Assembly: GCA_947178085.1 (NCBI GenBank) | Contig: CAMWWS010000154.1 | Span: 1 to 6,504, forward strand | Origin: an uncultured Lachnospiraceae bacterium | GTDB lineage: Bacteria > Bacillota_A > Clostridia > Lachnospirales > Lachnospiraceae | Reading direction: 5' to 3' | DNA: 6,504 nucleotides | In this document: in pieces, positions 1 to 6,346 of the stretch | Position numbering within the stretch: the stretch's first letter is position 1 | Layout of the letters: each line of letters starts with the position of its first letter | Made by a program: the position numbers and the translations under genes | The notes under the pieces: generated by a model | Told to the model about the DNA's origin: nothing | The model's input: only the letters and a program-made list of their open reading frames with translations | Database searches by the model: none

Positions 1-194
1 TACATAAACAGATAATAGCCCAGAGAGATAAAGGAAAGGCAATTCTGCTGATTTCTCTGGAGCTTGACGAAGTGATGAATCTGGCGGATACCATCGGCGT
101 TATCTACAATGGAGAAATACAGAAAATAGCCGACGCAAAGACATTAACTTCAAGTGAAGTTGGAGAATTCATGATGGGGGTAGGACACAGATGA
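1..194 (+). CDS. Nucleoside ABC transporter ATP-binding protein, C-terminal end (5' truncated by window)
   Basis: Only the last 63 codons are in the window; the reading frame starts at base 3 and ends with TGA at 192-194. The residues match the end of the second nucleotide-binding domain of the double-NBD ATPases of the sugar/nucleoside (RbsA/MglA, NupO/YufO) class. The segment reads GKAILLISLELDEVMNLADT, then IGVIYNGEI. In this class the switch-His position of the C-terminal domain is normally degenerate, as in ISxELDE, so the lack of His is not damage. The stop overlaps the start of the next permease (ATGA), which indicates translational coupling. The protein would sit on the cytoplasmic face and drive uptake through the two permeases that follow. 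The family call is supported mainly by the neighbouring genes plus this short C-terminus; the substrate (purine nucleosides in the B. subtilis and Treponema homologues) is inferred. Confidence 0.85.
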   Translation, partial: HKQIIAQRDKGKAILLISLELDEVMNLADTIGVIYNGEIQKIADAKTLTSSEVGEFMMGVGHR

Positions 195-1315
195 AAAAAG
201 AGAATAAAAATATATTAAATAATATTATCCTGTCTACAATCGGTCATGAAAAACGGCAGAGCTATATGATACCGGTTTTTACAATTCTTTTAAGCTTAGT
301 TGTAGGCGCGGTTGTGATTGCATGCCTTGGCAAAAATCCTTTTTATGCCTATTATAATCTGCTGCAGGGCTCAGGTCTTGCACCCAAGGCTTCATACGCC
401 GGACATAAGGGCATAATAACCGATTTTACCAGCTTCCTTAACGCATTGACTCCTATGCTTTTTGCGGCGCTGTCTGTAATAATAGCATTGAAATGCGGCT
501 TGTTCAATATCGGCATTTCCGGACAGATGCTGGCAGGCGCTTTTACCGCCACCGTCCTTGTGGGTTACTCTTCCCTTCCATCTGTTATAGCCAAGCCTCT
601 TGTAGTCGTTATCGGATTCACGGCAGGCGCTCTGGTAGGCGCTTTGGTAGGATACTTAAGGCACAGCTTCAACATCAATGAAGTAGTTTCCACAATCATG
701 TTGAATTATATCATACAGTATATTGTCAGCTTCTTTATTAATTCTTTTTATGTGGACCCTGTATCCAGACAGTCCAGGAATATCGGCGCAAACAGCAGAC
801 TCACGCTAGTGGATACATTAATCGGTAACTATAAACTGGATATTCCTCTCGGAATCATTCTGGCAGCGGCAGGAATCGCCGTAACAGCTTTTCTGTTTAA
901 AAAGACCACACTGGGATTTGAGATTAAAGCCGTAGGCAGCAGCGTCAGAGCCGCAGAATACGCCGGTATTCAGGTAGGGCGTACCAGAATTCTGGCAATG
1001 ATACTTTCAGGAGGCTTTGCTGGACTTGCCGGGGTCACATATTACCTCGGTTATTTCGCTTCCATACAACCACGTGTGCTTGCAAGTACAGGCTATGATG
1101 CTATCGCGGTAGCTCTGCTTGGAAACAGCTCACCCATAGGCATCATCTTCTCCTCTTTCCTGATTACCGTAATCTCTAAAGGGAGTACATATATGAGTTC
1201 ATCGTCTGGAGTGCAGCCGGAAATCGCATCTGCCATCACAGGTGTTATTTTATTATTCAGTGCTTGCGGCGCATACGTGAAATATAAAGTCAACAGATGG
1301 AAGGAGGAACACTGA
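191..1315 (+). CDS. Nucleoside ABC transporter permease 1 (NupP/YufP-like)
   Basis: A 374-residue integral membrane protein of the BPD_transp_2 (branched-chain amino acid/sugar permease) fold, resembling COG4603/NupP. A short basic N-terminus is followed by a first hydrophobic segment at about residues 26-46. The family motif GLFNIGISGQ lies at 103-112, in the second or third membrane stretch, and further hydrophobic helices run to residue 365. The cytoplasmic coupling segment near residues 240-265 (LGFEIKAVGSSVRAAEYAGI) is typical of the family. It forms a heteromeric pore with the next gene product and is powered by the upstream ATPase. The start overlaps the upstream stop by four bases; the preceding GGGGGTAGG is only a loose Shine-Dalgarno, so translation is probably coupled. 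The length is normal for the family. Transport of nucleosides is inferred from homologues; a sugar or another base-containing substrate is possible. Confidence 0.9.
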   Translation: MKKENKNILNNIILSTIGHEKRQSYMIPVFTILLSLVVGAVVIACLGKNPFYAYYNLLQGSGLAPKASYAGHKGIITDFTSFLNALTPMLFAALSVIIALKCGLFNIGISGQMLAGAFTATVLVGYSSLPSVIAKPLVVVIGFTAGALVGALVGYLRHSFNINEVVSTIMLNYIIQYIVSFFINSFYVDPVSRQSRNIGANSRLTLVDTLIGNYKLDIPLGIILAAAGIAVTAFLFKKTTLGFEIKAVGSSVRAAEYAGIQVGRTRILAMILSGGFAGLAGVTYYLGYFASIQPRVLASTGYDAIAVALLGNSSPIGIIFSSFLITVISKGSTYMSSSSGVQPEIASAITGVILLFSACGAYVKYKVNRWKEEH

Positions 1316-2274
1316 TGAATACAATTATTATCGACGGACTCTCATTTGCCCTGCCTCTGTTTATTATGGCAATCGGTGGAATTTATTGCGAAAGAAGCGG
1401 CATTACCAACCTTGCCATTGAGGGACTTCAAGGTTTCGGAGCTTTCTGCGGTGCGCTGTTCGCATTCTGTATTGCCGGTAACTTTGCGGGAAATTCCCCC
1501 ATACCTTTTTATTTTGCTATGTTGTTCGCATTTTTAGGCGGAATGCTCTTTTCACTTATCCATGCGATGCTATGCATTAAATTCAAGGCAAATCAGGTAA
1601 TAAGCGGCGTTGTTATAAATATTCTTGCCATGGCGCTTACGGAATTCCTGACCAAGCAGATTAACGCCAGCATATTTGGTGCAGCTTCCAATAAGTTTGT
1701 ATTGGGAGTTTCTTCAAGGCTCACCATTCCCGTTATATCCAAAATTCCGGTAGTTGGCGCTGTATTTACTAACCTTTATCCTTTTGAAATCGTAATCGTG
1801 GTAATTGCCTTCATAGCATGGTTTGTCCTTTATAAGACCAGATTCGGACTTCACCTTCGTGCCTGCGGTGACAATCCCCACGCAGTTGATGCCGCAGGAA
1901 TCAATGTCAGCAAGGTAAGGCTGATAGCTGTTATGGCTTCCGGAGCTTTTTCAGGACTTGGCGGTATCTGCTTTGCATACTCTATTTCGGCGAACTTTTC
2001 ATCCAATATCTATTCCGGATACGGATATCTAGCAATCGCAGCGCTGATATTCGGCAACTGGAAGATTATGCCTACACTGGGAGCGTGCCTGCTCTTCGGA
2101 ATCGCAAGGTCTACGGGCTATGAAATTGTCAAGATACTGGGAATGCCTAGCACATATCAAGATCTTGTAATGCTGCTTCCTTATGTGCTGACTCTTCTGA
2201 TGCTGATATTCTTTAGCAAGAAGAATCATTCGCCGAAGGCGCTTGGGGAGATTTATGATAAGGGAGCCAGGTAG
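1315..2274 (+). CDS. Nucleoside ABC transporter permease 2 (NupQ/YufQ-like)
   Basis: A 319-residue membrane permease, the second half of the transporter pore, resembling COG1079/NupQ. Near the N-terminus is the family motif ERSGITNLAIEGLQG (residues 26-40). It is followed by alternating hydrophobic helices. The coupling segment FGLHLRACGDNPHAVDAAGI comes just after mid-protein, and the C-terminal tail reads SPKALGEIYDKG, typical of this family. The start at 1315 is chosen because AAGGAGG at 1301-1307 is 7 nt upstream; an in-frame ATG at 1297 lies before that RBS and would waste it. The start overlaps the upstream stop by one base (TGATG), so the two permeases are translationally coupled. It is the last gene of the operon; about 70 bp downstream is a hairpin terminator. 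Nucleoside specificity is inferred from the family, not shown by the sequence. Confidence 0.9.
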   Translation: MNTIIIDGLSFALPLFIMAIGGIYCERSGITNLAIEGLQGFGAFCGALFAFCIAGNFAGNSPIPFYFAMLFAFLGGMLFSLIHAMLCIKFKANQVISGVVINILAMALTEFLTKQINASIFGAASNKFVLGVSSRLTIPVISKIPVVGAVFTNLYPFEIVIVVIAFIAWFVLYKTRFGLHLRACGDNPHAVDAAGINVSKVRLIAVMASGAFSGLGGICFAYSISANFSSNIYSGYGYLAIAALIFGNWKIMPTLGACLLFGIARSTGYEIVKILGMPSTYQDLVMLLPYVLTLLMLIFFSKKNHSPKALGEIYDKGAR

Positions 2275-2344
2275 AGGCAGCAAAATATTCAAACAATATA
2301 GTACCCGAAACCTTAAGTAGAATTTATCGTCAACCTATACAAAT

Positions 2345-2375
2345 AAAAAAGGCCCTGTCAATAGGCAGGGTCTTT
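2345..2375. terminator. Bidirectional intrinsic terminator between convergent operons
   Basis: AAAGGCCCTG (2348-2357) pairs with CAGGGTCTTT (2366-2375) over 10 bp with one G-T wobble, closing an 8-nt loop. On the - strand the stem is followed by TTTTTTATTTG, a good U-tract, so it should stop the ABC-2 permease operon, whose last stop codon is 33 nt away. On the + strand the tail is TCTTTAATATC, which is weaker but still A/T-rich, and would serve the nucleoside transporter operon. The remaining bases of 2275-2408 show nothing else I can support. Confidence 0.85.
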
Positions 2376-2408
2376 AATATCTTCATTTTCAAGTGCATAT
2401 CTCTTATA

Positions 2409-3041
2409 CTATTTCTTTCTACTGTAGCCTATCATACTTATTATCATTGAAATCACAAAAATAACAACTGCTGCTACTCCTACCGCAACAACATAATAGT
2501 GTATGGAATTTGTCATAGCAGAAAATCCAGCTCCGTCTTCAAAATATTTAACAAAATAGAATATAGGAAATACTGCAATAATCCCCATTGTCTGTGCAGA
2601 GCGGAATCCAAACCAATAGGTTAATGGCAGGCAAATTCCAGTCCATAATAACGGAACAATGGCAGAAACAGCAGTAGAAACTCCCCAAACAACAATATTA
2701 AAACTCCGAAAAGCAACACTGGATACAAGATTAATTAAAATGCTTCCTATAAGGCTGACTGCCAGTGTGCAAACAACAGAAATGTACTTGCTTGTTACTA
2801 CTGAAACTGCATTTACAGGCATTGCCAACTGGTATTTTTTCCAACACGCCTTTTCATCATTTGCAAAGCTCATTACATTTTGCATACCTATTGTCATTGC
2901 AAGCATTACAGAAGCAAACAGCCCGGCATAAACACCAGTATTAAACATAAGCAATATAATTACGCCAGCCGCTATCAGAACCAGTTTTTTATCAAAGCTT
3001 TTAAAGAAAATTAAAATATCTTTATAAATCAATCCTTTCAT
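2409..3041 (-). CDS. ABC-2 type transporter permease (YtrABC-like system)
   Basis: A 210-residue, very hydrophobic protein with about six membrane segments: roughly residues 20-33, 38-55, 86-107, 113-135, 140-165 and 180-205. The loop after the second segment reads FANDEKACWKKYQLAMPVNA, then VSVVTSKY (residues 59-86). A D-E-x-x-x-W-x-K-Y-x-L-x-x-P-V core followed by a lone SKY is the hallmark of the ABC2_membrane_5 family of small exporter permeases in Firmicutes. The start codon overlaps the ATPase stop (ATGA), and its RBS AAAGGAGG (3048-3055) lies inside the end of the ATPase gene. It would form the membrane channel driven by that ATPase. The substrate is unknown; relatives are tied to antibiotic or envelope-stress response, and some export peptides. 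It is the last gene of the operon, followed by the terminator at 2345-2375. Confidence 0.85.
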   Translation of the reverse strand: MKGLIYKDILIFFKSFDKKLVLIAAGVIILLMFNTGVYAGLFASVMLAMTIGMQNVMSFANDEKACWKKYQLAMPVNAVSVVTSKYISVVCTLAVSLIGSILINLVSSVAFRSFNIVVWGVSTAVSAIVPLLWTGICLPLTYWFGFRSAQTMGIIAVFPIFYFVKYFEDGAGFSAMTNSIHYYVVAVGVAAVVIFVISMIISMIGYSRKK

Positions 3042-3895
3042 GCTGCACCTCCTTTGATGTAAAAAAGCATAATATCTTCCAGTGTCGCGTTATCAACGAC
3101 AATATCTTTATATTTGCGTTTTATCGCCTCCCGGTCGCGGACAAGGCACTCTACACTTACATTTGTAACCCTATGGATAATATAATCGTCAGGGGAAATA
3201 GAATCAAATTTCTCTTTTCCGCATTTCACTATCCCAAAGTTATAAATCAGATTGTCTTTTTGTTCCTCAAAAATAATTTTACCCTGATGAATCAAAATTA
3301 CATAGTCTGCAATTTTTTGTATGTCTGACGTGATGTGAGAGGAAAAGAAAATGGAACATTCTTCATCTTGTATAAATTCCAAAAATAAATCAAGCATTTC
3401 ATCACGTACAACAGGATCAAGCCCAGTAGTTGCTTCGTCTAAAATCAACAGCTTCGGTTTATGAGCCATAGCGCAGATAATAGATAGCTTCATTTTCATT
3501 CCTTTTGAAAAAGATCCTATCTGTTTCCTTTCGGGAATTTTGAACTTTTTCAGATACTGTCTGTAAAGGCAGCTGTCCCATGATTTATATACACCGGACA
3601 ATATTTTTTCAATATCTATTGCATTAAATACATCGTGAAAGTTGCACTCATCAAAAACAACTCCAATGCTTTCTTTTACAGAAGAAATGGTGTTTTCCAT
3701 CCCAAAAATCTGTATCTGTCCATTATCCCTTTTTAACTCATCAAGTATCAGGTTAATGGTCGTACTCTTTCCGGCTCCATTTTCACCAATAAAGCCGACA
3801 ATCCTGCCTTTAGGAACCTTAAATGAAACATGGTCTAACAAGAAACCGTCAAACTGTTTGCATAAATCCCGTACTAAAATATTGTTTATTTCCAT
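3038..3895 (-). CDS. ABC transporter ATP-binding protein (YtrB-like)
   Basis: A 285-residue single-domain ABC ATPase. Walker A is GENGAGKST (37-45), the signature is the degenerate FSKGMKMKL (129-137), Walker B is LLILDEATTGLD (149-160, catalytic Glu154), and the switch His is in SSH at 185-187. The Q-loop position reads VVFDE (79-83) with no Gln. Together with the FSKGM signature, this is usual in the ATPases paired with GntR/YtrA regulators and small ABC-2 permeases. About 70 residues after the core form a C-terminal domain I cannot assign. The start is fixed by AGGAGG at 3903-3908, 7 nt upstream. The gene lies 15 bp after the GntR gene and overlaps the permease by four bases, so the three genes form one operon. 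It powers export or substrate release by the permease; the substrate is unknown. Confidence 0.9.
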   Translation of the reverse strand: MEINNILVRDLCKQFDGFLLDHVSFKVPKGRIVGFIGENGAGKSTTINLILDELKRDNGQIQIFGMENTISSVKESIGVVFDECNFHDVFNAIDIEKILSGVYKSWDSCLYRQYLKKFKIPERKQIGSFSKGMKMKLSIICAMAHKPKLLILDEATTGLDPVVRDEMLDLFLEFIQDEECSIFFSSHITSDIQKIADYVILIHQGKIIFEEQKDNLIYNFGIVKCGKEKFDSISPDDYIIHRVTNVSVECLVRDREAIKRKYKDIVVDNATLEDIMLFYIKGGAA

Positions 3896-3910
3896 GCTTT
3901 CGCCTCCTAA

Positions 3911-4282
3911 TCATTCTTCATAAAACAACTTTAAAATATTTGTCATTTGTTCATAACCGATTCCATGTGCTCTACCGATTTCCGCAACCTTTTGTAATAG
4001 TTCCTCTGCCACACGCAACTGTTCTTCCTTAATAAACTCTTTGTTTTGAGCTGCAACAAAGCTTCCCTTCCCAGATACAGTTTCTATAAATCCGTCGCGG
4101 GTTAAATCTTCATAAGCTCTTTGGACAGTAATAACGCTGATATGCAAATCTTTAGCTAATGCCCTCATTGACGGTAACGATTCACCTGCAGATAAAGTTC
4201 CGTTCATAATCAAATTTTTGACTTGCATACATATTTGCTCGTAAATAGGCTTATCACTGCTATTGCTTATGATTATTTCCAT
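3911..4282 (-). CDS. GntR-family transcriptional repressor, YtrA subfamily
   Basis: A 123-residue regulator: an N-terminal GntR winged helix-turn-helix followed by a short helical dimerisation tail, the size typical of the YtrA subfamily, which lacks a large ligand-binding domain. Residues 12-76 carry the fold: KPIYEQI at the start, the recognition region SMRALAKDLHISVITVQRAY (38-57), then DGFIETVSGKGSFV. The start at 4282 is preferred over an in-frame ATG at 4348 for three reasons. AGGGTG (4288-4293) is a suitable RBS 5 nt upstream of 4282. The protein domain begins at once after it. The upstream ATG would lie inside the promoter spacer, before the expected transcription start. It heads the operon and probably represses it through the inverted repeat at 4319-4337. 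The inducing signal cannot be read from the sequence; homologues respond to cell-wall or membrane-active antibiotics. Confidence 0.9.
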   Translation of the reverse strand: MEIIISNSSDKPIYEQICMQVKNLIMNGTLSAGESLPSMRALAKDLHISVITVQRAYEDLTRDGFIETVSGKGSFVAAQNKEFIKEEQLRVAEELLQKVAEIGRAHGIGYEQMTNILKLFYEE

Positions 4283-4318
4283 GTATTCACCCTCTCTAGT
4301 GTACTTTTCGTCATATGC

Positions 4319-4337
4319 GTACTTATTCATTAAGTAC
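4319..4337. promoter_or_regulatory. Probable operator of the GntR/YtrA regulator
   Basis: A perfect inverted repeat, GTACTTA-N5-TAAGTAC, starts directly after the -10 hexamer and covers the expected transcription start. A repressor bound here would block initiation, so autoregulation of the operon by its first gene is the simplest reading. A related half-site, GTACTTT, lies at 4301-4307, 18 bp away in the same orientation as the left arm, and could take part in cooperative binding. Binding itself is inferred. Confidence 0.75.
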
Positions 4338-4366
4338 AGTATAGACATTCATAATGCTATTGTCAA
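4338..4366 (-). promoter_or_regulatory. SigA-type promoter of the GntR-ABC operon, with A-rich upstream element
   Basis: On the - strand TTGACA (4366-4361) and TATACT (4343-4338) are separated by 17 bp, a near-perfect vegetative promoter. The 30 bases upstream (about 4367-4396) are runs of A on this strand, like an UP element for the RNA polymerase alpha subunit. Transcription should start near 4331, giving an untranslated leader of about 48 nt before the start codon at 4282. A promoter this strong overlapping an operator fits a gene kept off by its own repressor. Confidence 0.85.
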
Positions 4367-4471
4367 TATATTTTTAATTTTATTTATTTTTGTTTTAGTT
4401 TCTGCTTCTTTACTGTAAATGAGTAAAAGGATAAGAGTATTAATAAGAAAATCATTCATATGTAGTGAAAA

Positions 4472-4608
4472 GATTGAGGCACAAGTGTTACTATACGAGG
4501 TCCTTAGAGGACGCCGGTCCTTAGATTGCGTATTTCAGCAATCTTAGTACCGCTGCGTCCGAAACGGAGCGAAAGCGCACCTCGCATAGTAACACTTGTG
4601 CCTCAATC
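4472..4608 (-). repeat. 137-nt structured inverted-repeat element (possible terminator, structured RNA or MITE-like repeat)
   Basis: The ends 4472-4501 and 4579-4608 are reverse complements over 30 positions with one imperfect pair (4495/4585). It is G-U if transcribed from the - strand and A-C from the + strand, favouring a - strand RNA. Nested inside are GGACGC/GCGTCC (4509-4514/4555-4560), GGT/ACC (4516-4518/4549-4551) and a 7-bp hairpin AGATTGC/GCAATCT (4523-4529/4538-4544) with an 8-nt loop. Two smaller hairpins, one around 4558-4568 that competes with the GGACGC stem and one at 4569-4578, are also possible. The element is clearly richer in G+C than the A/T-rich DNA around it. It lies 43 bp after the ABC-F stop, and on the - strand the last stem is followed by TTTT, so it could act as the terminator of that gene. 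No target-site duplication is visible and no reading frame of note lies inside. The rest of 4367-4651 is A/T-rich spacer. Confidence 0.8.
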
Positions 4609-4651
4609 CTCCATAACAAAAATATTACCCACTAAGAACCATTGAAGAATA

Positions 4652-6175
4652 CTACATATCCCGTTTATCAACCTGAACCAGCCCATTCCCACTAAGCTCA
4701 TAAACCTTATCACAAACTTCATCCAAATATTTCCTGTCATGTGACACACTTATGATACACCCTCCAAAGTTACTAAGCGCAGCTCTGACCACAGGGCTTG
4801 AAAGAGGGCTGAAATTCCTGGTAGGTTCATCAAGCAGAAGTACGTCCGCCCCGCGCAGTACCATATCAAGAAAAAGTATCTTCGCCTTTTGCCCACCGCT
4901 GAGACTCCCGATTTTACCGTTCATTTCTTCATGAGTGAATTTCATACCTCCCATGTAGGTTCTGGCTTTGGTTACATCAGCTTTTGAATAGTTTTCCGCA
5001 AGATACTGTACGGGCGTTTTATCAAAATCAAGCGCCTCGGAATAGTTCTGCGGCATATAAGCGGCTGTTATATCCTGCCTGTCTTTGAGTTCGTCCCAAA
5101 GTATCTTAAGCAGCGTTGATTTACCGACGCCATTCCTTCCGATTATACCTATATGCTCATTTCCTGCGACATAAAGCTTAAGATTTTGAGATAACACGCG
5201 TTCTTTTATGCACAGCTTATCGGCAGAAAAATCAAGTATCTTTTTTCCTGATGGCATATGAATTGATTCATCAAATTTAGCCAGAATAGCTTCTTCCTCC
5301 TGAGGAAAATCCAGAAAATTCTCTTTTTCCCGCTCAAAACGCCTGCCCATGGAAAGTACGTTATGCATCTTCTTTTTTAACAATCTTCCAGCGCCGGGAC
5401 ACTGCCTTGAAACAACTTCCTGTTCGTGATTAACACGGTCATAAATTCTCCGCCACTTTTCCATCTGTTTATCATAGTCATCACGCTGTTTTTGCGCCAC
5501 CTGCTCCTGATGCGCAAAGGAACTGCGCCGACGTGACAGGTACTCACGATAAGGACAGCGTACGACAGAAATACGGCATTTGGTTTTACGGACAATCTGC
5601 TCCATGTGAATAATCACATTCGCCGTATTTTCAATCAAGGTTTCGTCATGCGATATATAAAGTATGGGAAGCCTGCTGTCCGCAATAAAAGCTTCAAGCC
5701 ACTTCAAAGTGGAAATATCCAAATCGTTGGTAGGTTCATCAAGAAGCAGTATATCAGGTTCTCCCATAAGCAGCCTTGCAAGCTGTACCTTCACTTTCTC
5801 ACCGCCGGAAAGAGTGCCGAGTTTCTGTTCAGACAGGATAAAGTCTATAGATAGTCCCAGCTTTGCCAGAACATCCGTGTGCATATAATATTCCGAGTCA
5901 TCAAAGTACTCTGCCAGTGTAAGGTCGGCACATCCTTCTTCCATGCTCTGAGGCAGATACGCCATTTTATCTCTTGTAATTACATCGCCTGAACAATTAC
6001 AATATTCCTCTATGAGACTCCGTCCGTAAATAAATTTCAGAAGGGTTGACTTTCCGTTTCCTTCTTCTCCGATAATGACGGCTTTCTCACCGCGGTTTAA
6101 CGTAAACGAAAAATTATCCGTAATATTTCTTCCATCCTTTTTAAGACTTATTGTTATATTTTTTAATTCCAGCAT
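4652..6175 (-). CDS. ABC-F ATPase, ribosome-protection (antibiotic resistance) type
   Basis: A 507-residue soluble protein with two ABC domains and no membrane segment. Domain 1 has Walker A GEEGNGKST (36-44), signature LSGGE (122-126), Walker B ILLLDEPTNDLD (142-153, Glu147) and SHD (175-177). A charged helical linker spans about residues 210-300; in ABC-F proteins this hairpin reaches from the E site toward the peptidyl-transferase centre. Domain 2 has Walker A GRNGVGKST (346-354), signature LSGGQ (425-429), Walker B VLLLDEPTRNFSPLS (445-459, Glu450) and SHD (478-480). The second D-loop reads NFSP rather than the usual N-x-L-D, as I recall for Lsa/Vga-like resistance ABC-Fs. The start is set by AAAGGAG (6186-6192), 10 nt upstream; an in-frame ATG at 6208 precedes it and lacks an RBS. 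The attenuator-like leader supports a drug-inducible resistance role over a housekeeping factor. The drug class (lincosamide, pleuromutilin, streptogramin A or other) cannot be read from the sequence. Confidence 0.85.
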   Translation of the reverse strand: MLELKNITISLKKDGRNITDNFSFTLNRGEKAVIIGEEGNGKSTLLKFIYGRSLIEEYCNCSGDVITRDKMAYLPQSMEEGCADLTLAEYFDDSEYYMHTDVLAKLGLSIDFILSEQKLGTLSGGEKVKVQLARLLMGEPDILLLDEPTNDLDISTLKWLEAFIADSRLPILYISHDETLIENTANVIIHMEQIVRKTKCRISVVRCPYREYLSRRRSSFAHQEQVAQKQRDDYDKQMEKWRRIYDRVNHEQEVVSRQCPGAGRLLKKKMHNVLSMGRRFEREKENFLDFPQEEEAILAKFDESIHMPSGKKILDFSADKLCIKERVLSQNLKLYVAGNEHIGIIGRNGVGKSTLLKILWDELKDRQDITAAYMPQNYSEALDFDKTPVQYLAENYSKADVTKARTYMGGMKFTHEEMNGKIGSLSGGQKAKILFLDMVLRGADVLLLDEPTRNFSPLSSPVVRAALSNFGGCIISVSHDRKYLDEVCDKVYELSGNGLVQVDKRDM

Positions 6176-6208
6176 AAAAACCACACTCCTTTCACAGGTT
6201 CTCCACAC

Positions 6209-6258
6209 AAAAAAAGTTCCGTTTCCGATAGCGAATCATGGCATATCGAAAATGGAAC
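6209..6258 (-). terminator. Leader terminator 2, immediately upstream of the ABC-F gene
   Basis: On the - strand, GTTCCATTTTCGATA (6258-6244) pairs with TATCGGAAACGGAAC (6230-6216): 15 positions with one G-U and one A-C mismatch, enclosing a 13-nt loop. Seven U follow at once (6215-6209). This is a strong intrinsic terminator placed in the 5' leader, about 34 nt before the start codon. It makes sense only as a conditional stop that must be bypassed for the ABC-F gene to be expressed, or as the end of an upstream transcript. Confidence 0.85.
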
Positions 6259-6279
6259 CATTTATTACATGCATAGAGA

Positions 6280-6304
6280 TATCCGTGCAGAAAACTTGCG
6301 GATA
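6280..6304 (-). other. Short hairpin between the two leader terminators
   Basis: TATCCG (6304-6299 on the - strand) pairs with CGGATA (6285-6280) over 6 bp around a 13-nt loop. It lies between the two terminator hairpins of the ABC-F leader. It may only insulate the two, or take part in refolding; I see no clear pairing with the second terminator. Confidence 0.4.
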
Positions 6305-6305
6305 C

Positions 6306-6336
6306 AAAAAAAGCACAACAAATGATAATCTGCTGT
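6306..6336 (-). terminator. Leader terminator 1 of the ABC-F attenuator
   Basis: On the - strand, ACAGCAGAT (6336-6328) pairs with ATTTGTTGT (6323-6315) over 9 bp, two of them G-U, with a 4-nt loop TATC. GC and then seven U follow (6312-6306). The 5' arm is also used by the competing hairpin at 6330-6346, the usual design of a terminator/anti-terminator switch. Confidence 0.65.
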
Positions 6337-6346
6337 AAAACAGCAA
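6330..6346 (-). promoter_or_regulatory. Putative anti-terminator hairpin
   Basis: TTGCTG (6346-6341 on the - strand) pairs with CAGCAG (6335-6330) over 6 bp, one a G-U, around a 5-nt loop. It takes up the 5' arm of terminator 1, so the two cannot form together. Its outermost base (6346) is also the end of the segment that can pair with the upstream ORF, linking it to leader translation. The role is inferred from the overlap of pairings. Confidence 0.5.

Noticed and set aside
1297..1314. Upstream in-frame ATG for the second permease (1297)
   Set aside because: It lies before the AAGGAGG ribosome binding site that fits the ATG at 1315, and the extra six residues are not part of the family N-terminus.
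3642..4032. Two overlapping open frames on the + strand opposite the ATPase and GntR genes
   Set aside because: They are antisense shadows of well-recognised genes; no RBS and no family features.
4283..4348. Longer GntR reading frame starting at 4348
   Set aside because: That ATG falls in the spacer of the promoter, upstream of the expected transcription start, and the extra 22 residues do not belong to the GntR fold; the ATG at 4282 has an RBS.
4558..4578. GTCCGAAAC and GCGAAAGC, resembling hammerhead ribozyme core pieces
   Set aside because: No CUGAUGA-type motif lies in the right place on the same strand; the bases are explained by small hairpins.
4472..4608. tRNA-like or CRISPR-like reading of the element
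   Set aside because: There are no tRNA consensus positions, no CCA end and no repeat-spacer periodicity; it is a single inverted repeat with inner hairpins.
4461..4620. Target-site duplication flanking the 137-nt element
   Set aside because: The flanks (TGAAAA on the left, CTCCAT on the right) share no direct repeat, so transposition is not shown by this sequence.
6176..6208. Longer ABC-F start at 6208
   Set aside because: The AAAGGAG ribosome binding site lies inside this extension, and the ABC domain begins right at the ATG at 6175.
6075..6338. Open frame of 87 codons on the + strand
   Set aside because: It runs antisense over the ABC-F start and its leader hairpins, has no RBS and no recognisable protein features.
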